Assembly: GCF_023238205.1 (NCBI RefSeq)
Contig: NZ_CP096659.1
Location: 3,241,626-3,305,625 of the forward strand
DNA: 64,000 nucleotides
Source of the DNA: Halorussus limi
GTDB taxonomy: Archaea > Halobacteriota > Halobacteria > Halobacteriales > Haladaptataceae
Direction: 5' to 3'
Shown here: positions 63,070-64,000 of the stretch, one piece after another
Numbering within the stretch: position 1 is the stretch's first letter
How the letters are laid out: the number at the start of each line of letters is the position of its first letter
Program-made: the position numbers and the translations under genes
Notes under the pieces: model-generated
What the model was told of the DNA's origin: nothing
Seen by the model: the letters and a program-made list of their open reading frames with translations, nothing else
Database searches by the model: none

Positions 63070-63746
63070 CGCTCGACCAGTCTCGTCTCGCCGGCCCGAA
63101 CCGTCTGGCCGCGCTCCACCGCCACGTCCGCGAGGGCCACCTCGGGCGGTAGCAGTACGTCCGCCCGACTCCCGAACGAGATGTGGCCGAGTCGCTCGCC
63201 CCGTTCGAGTTCGTCGCCGGGTTCGACGTAGGGGTGGATGCGCCGCGCGAACGCCCCGGCGACCAGCGTCACCTCGTGGTCGGCGAACCGGACGTGGAGT
63301 TTCTCGTTGTTGTCCGACTCCTTCGAGAAGGCGGGCCGGTGAGTGCCGGGTTCGTGTTCGACCGCCCGGACCCGACCGCCGAGGGGTGCCCGGTTGACGT
63401 GAACGTCGGTGACGTTCATGAACACGCCGACCCGGACGCGGGTCTCGGTTTCGTTCCCGTCGTCCGTCTCGTGGCGCTCCTCTCGAACCACCGATACCCG
63501 ACCGTCCGCGGGCGCGAGGACGCCCGACTCCGGCGGCGTCCGGTCTGGGTCCCGGTGGAACAGCAGCGCGCCGGCGCTCAGAAGCGGCGCCGCGAGGCCC
63601 CACCGTCTGGTCCACTCCTTCGACCGCGCGAGTACGGCCGCGGGAACTGCCAGCGCGAGCGCCAGCAGGGCGTAGCGCCACGCGCCGGGCGCGAATCGGT
63701 TCCCGGAGTCCGGCCCCTGCCGACCGTCGGGTCGCTCTCCGGCCAT
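63066..63746 (-). CDS. asd: Archaetidylserine/phosphatidylserine decarboxylase
   Basis: A 226-residue membrane-associated pyruvoyl enzyme that makes archaetidylethanolamine. Two N-terminal hydrophobic segments (about 27-45, 50-65) are followed by the catalytic domain: VLAPADGRVSVV, FMNVTDVHVNRAP and HISFGSRADVLLPPE, where Gly-Ser is the self-cleavage site. ATG 63746 overlaps the stop of the upstream gene (ATGA), coupling the two. Length fits the short archaeal type. Confidence 0.88.
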   Translation of the reverse strand: MAGERPDGRQGPDSGNRFAPGAWRYALLALALAVPAAVLARSKEWTRRWGLAAPLLSAGALLFHRDPDRTPPESGVLAPADGRVSVVREERHETDDGNETETRVRVGVFMNVTDVHVNRAPLGGRVRAVEHEPGTHRPAFSKESDNNEKLHVRFADHEVTLVAGAFARRIHPYVEPGDELERGERLGHISFGSRADVLLPPEVALADVAVERGQTVRAGETRLVER

Positions 63747-64000
63747 CACTCGCTGGCGGCCTGGCGCACTCTCGACCACTTCCCCTGCGATTCGAGGCGC
63801 TGCTGAAGTTCGCCCGCGTACTCCTGTGCGAGTCGGTTGGCCGCTTCGAGGCGGTCCCGGTCCACGCCGCTGCCGCCGCCACCGAGGCCGAGGGCGTCCT
63901 TCACGGAGTCGAAGACGCCGCCACCGCCGCTCTGCTTGCCGCCGCCCCCGCCGCCGCCCGCGACGGAGTTCATCTGGTTGCGGATGTTCTCGAGTTCGGG
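63746..64000 (-). CDS. Partial gene running off the window end, Gly-rich
   Basis: The frame enters from beyond position 64000 (reading PELENIRNQMNSVAGG) and ends TGA 63746. The visible part is a Gly-rich linker (GGGGGGGKQSGGGG), a short segment and a helical C-terminus (DRDRLEAANRLAQEYAGELQ) ending RQAASE. It overlaps the decarboxylase start by three bases. Identity is unknown; the acidic helix and glycine linkers resemble small haloarchaeal coiled-coil proteins. Confidence 0.6.
   Translation of the reverse strand, partial: PELENIRNQMNSVAGGGGGGGKQSGGGGVFDSVKDALGLGGGGSGVDRDRLEAANRLAQEYAGELQQRLESQGKWSRVRQAASE

Noticed and set aside
62914-63746. Toxin-antitoxin pair
   Set aside because: The small RHH-like protein overlaps a phospholipid decarboxylase, which is a housekeeping enzyme and not a toxin.

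Overview
The window is chromosomal DNA of a halophilic archaeon (class Halobacteria). The evidence is high GC, strongly acidic proteins, archaeal TFE, an archaellin, Tat-exported and lipobox proteins, AT-rich TATA boxes close to start codons (leaderless style), and many small families known only from haloarchaea. I cannot name the genus. No rRNA, tRNA, CRISPR array, insertion sequence or integrase was seen. Coding density is high and both strands are used.

Layout. 1-12.1 kb: tfe and its usual partner (DUF2110 family), a CinA-like protein, a Cys/Met-rich four-helix protein with a Gly-Gln-Met repeat tail, an ATP-NAD kinase-like protein, a PhoU regulator, a nitrilase, and small haloarchaeal proteins. 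12.2-18.0 kb: a minus-strand block with aldehyde dehydrogenase, a RIO-like kinase, a small winged-helix regulator, an arylsulfotransferase-like propeller and a PQQ-type propeller lipoprotein. 18.1-29.3 kb: acyl-CoA dehydrogenase, an orphan archaellin, two divergent glutamate dehydrogenases, a CitE-type CoA-ester lyase, a MaoC hydratase and an acyl-CoA carboxylase. This set fits C5 or branched-chain acyl-CoA metabolism, and two tiny Tat-exported peptides with eight cysteines each are interleaved with it. 29.4-44.9 kb: transporters, a sugar dehydrogenase, a fructose-bisphosphatase/aldolase pair, 3-hydroxyacyl-CoA dehydrogenase, squalene/phytoene synthase, a second acyl-CoA dehydrogenase, and small regulators.

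45.1-52.5 kb is the most unusual region. It holds two copies of a module made of a large CHAT (caspase-like) protease gene with a 44-48 residue hydrophobic peptide gene pointing tail-to-tail at it, 1-3 bp away. The two peptides are clearly related and their promoters share an ATTACCAT element. The second protease gene is preceded by a DUF7504-like gene in the same direction. I propose a protease-peptide system; its function is unknown.

53.5-62.4 kb: leucine/isoleucine/valine biosynthesis, leuA then ilvB-ilvN-ilvC-(small protein)-leuC-leuD-leuB. Short ORFs lie before leuA, ilvB and leuC. The ilvB leader ORF ends in Ile-Ile-Val and its stop codon sits in the loop of a perfect 8-bp hairpin, which suggests attenuation-like control. 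62.4-64.0 kb: a zinc-finger protein, a small antitoxin-like protein, archaetidylserine decarboxylase, and the tail of a gene that runs off the end.
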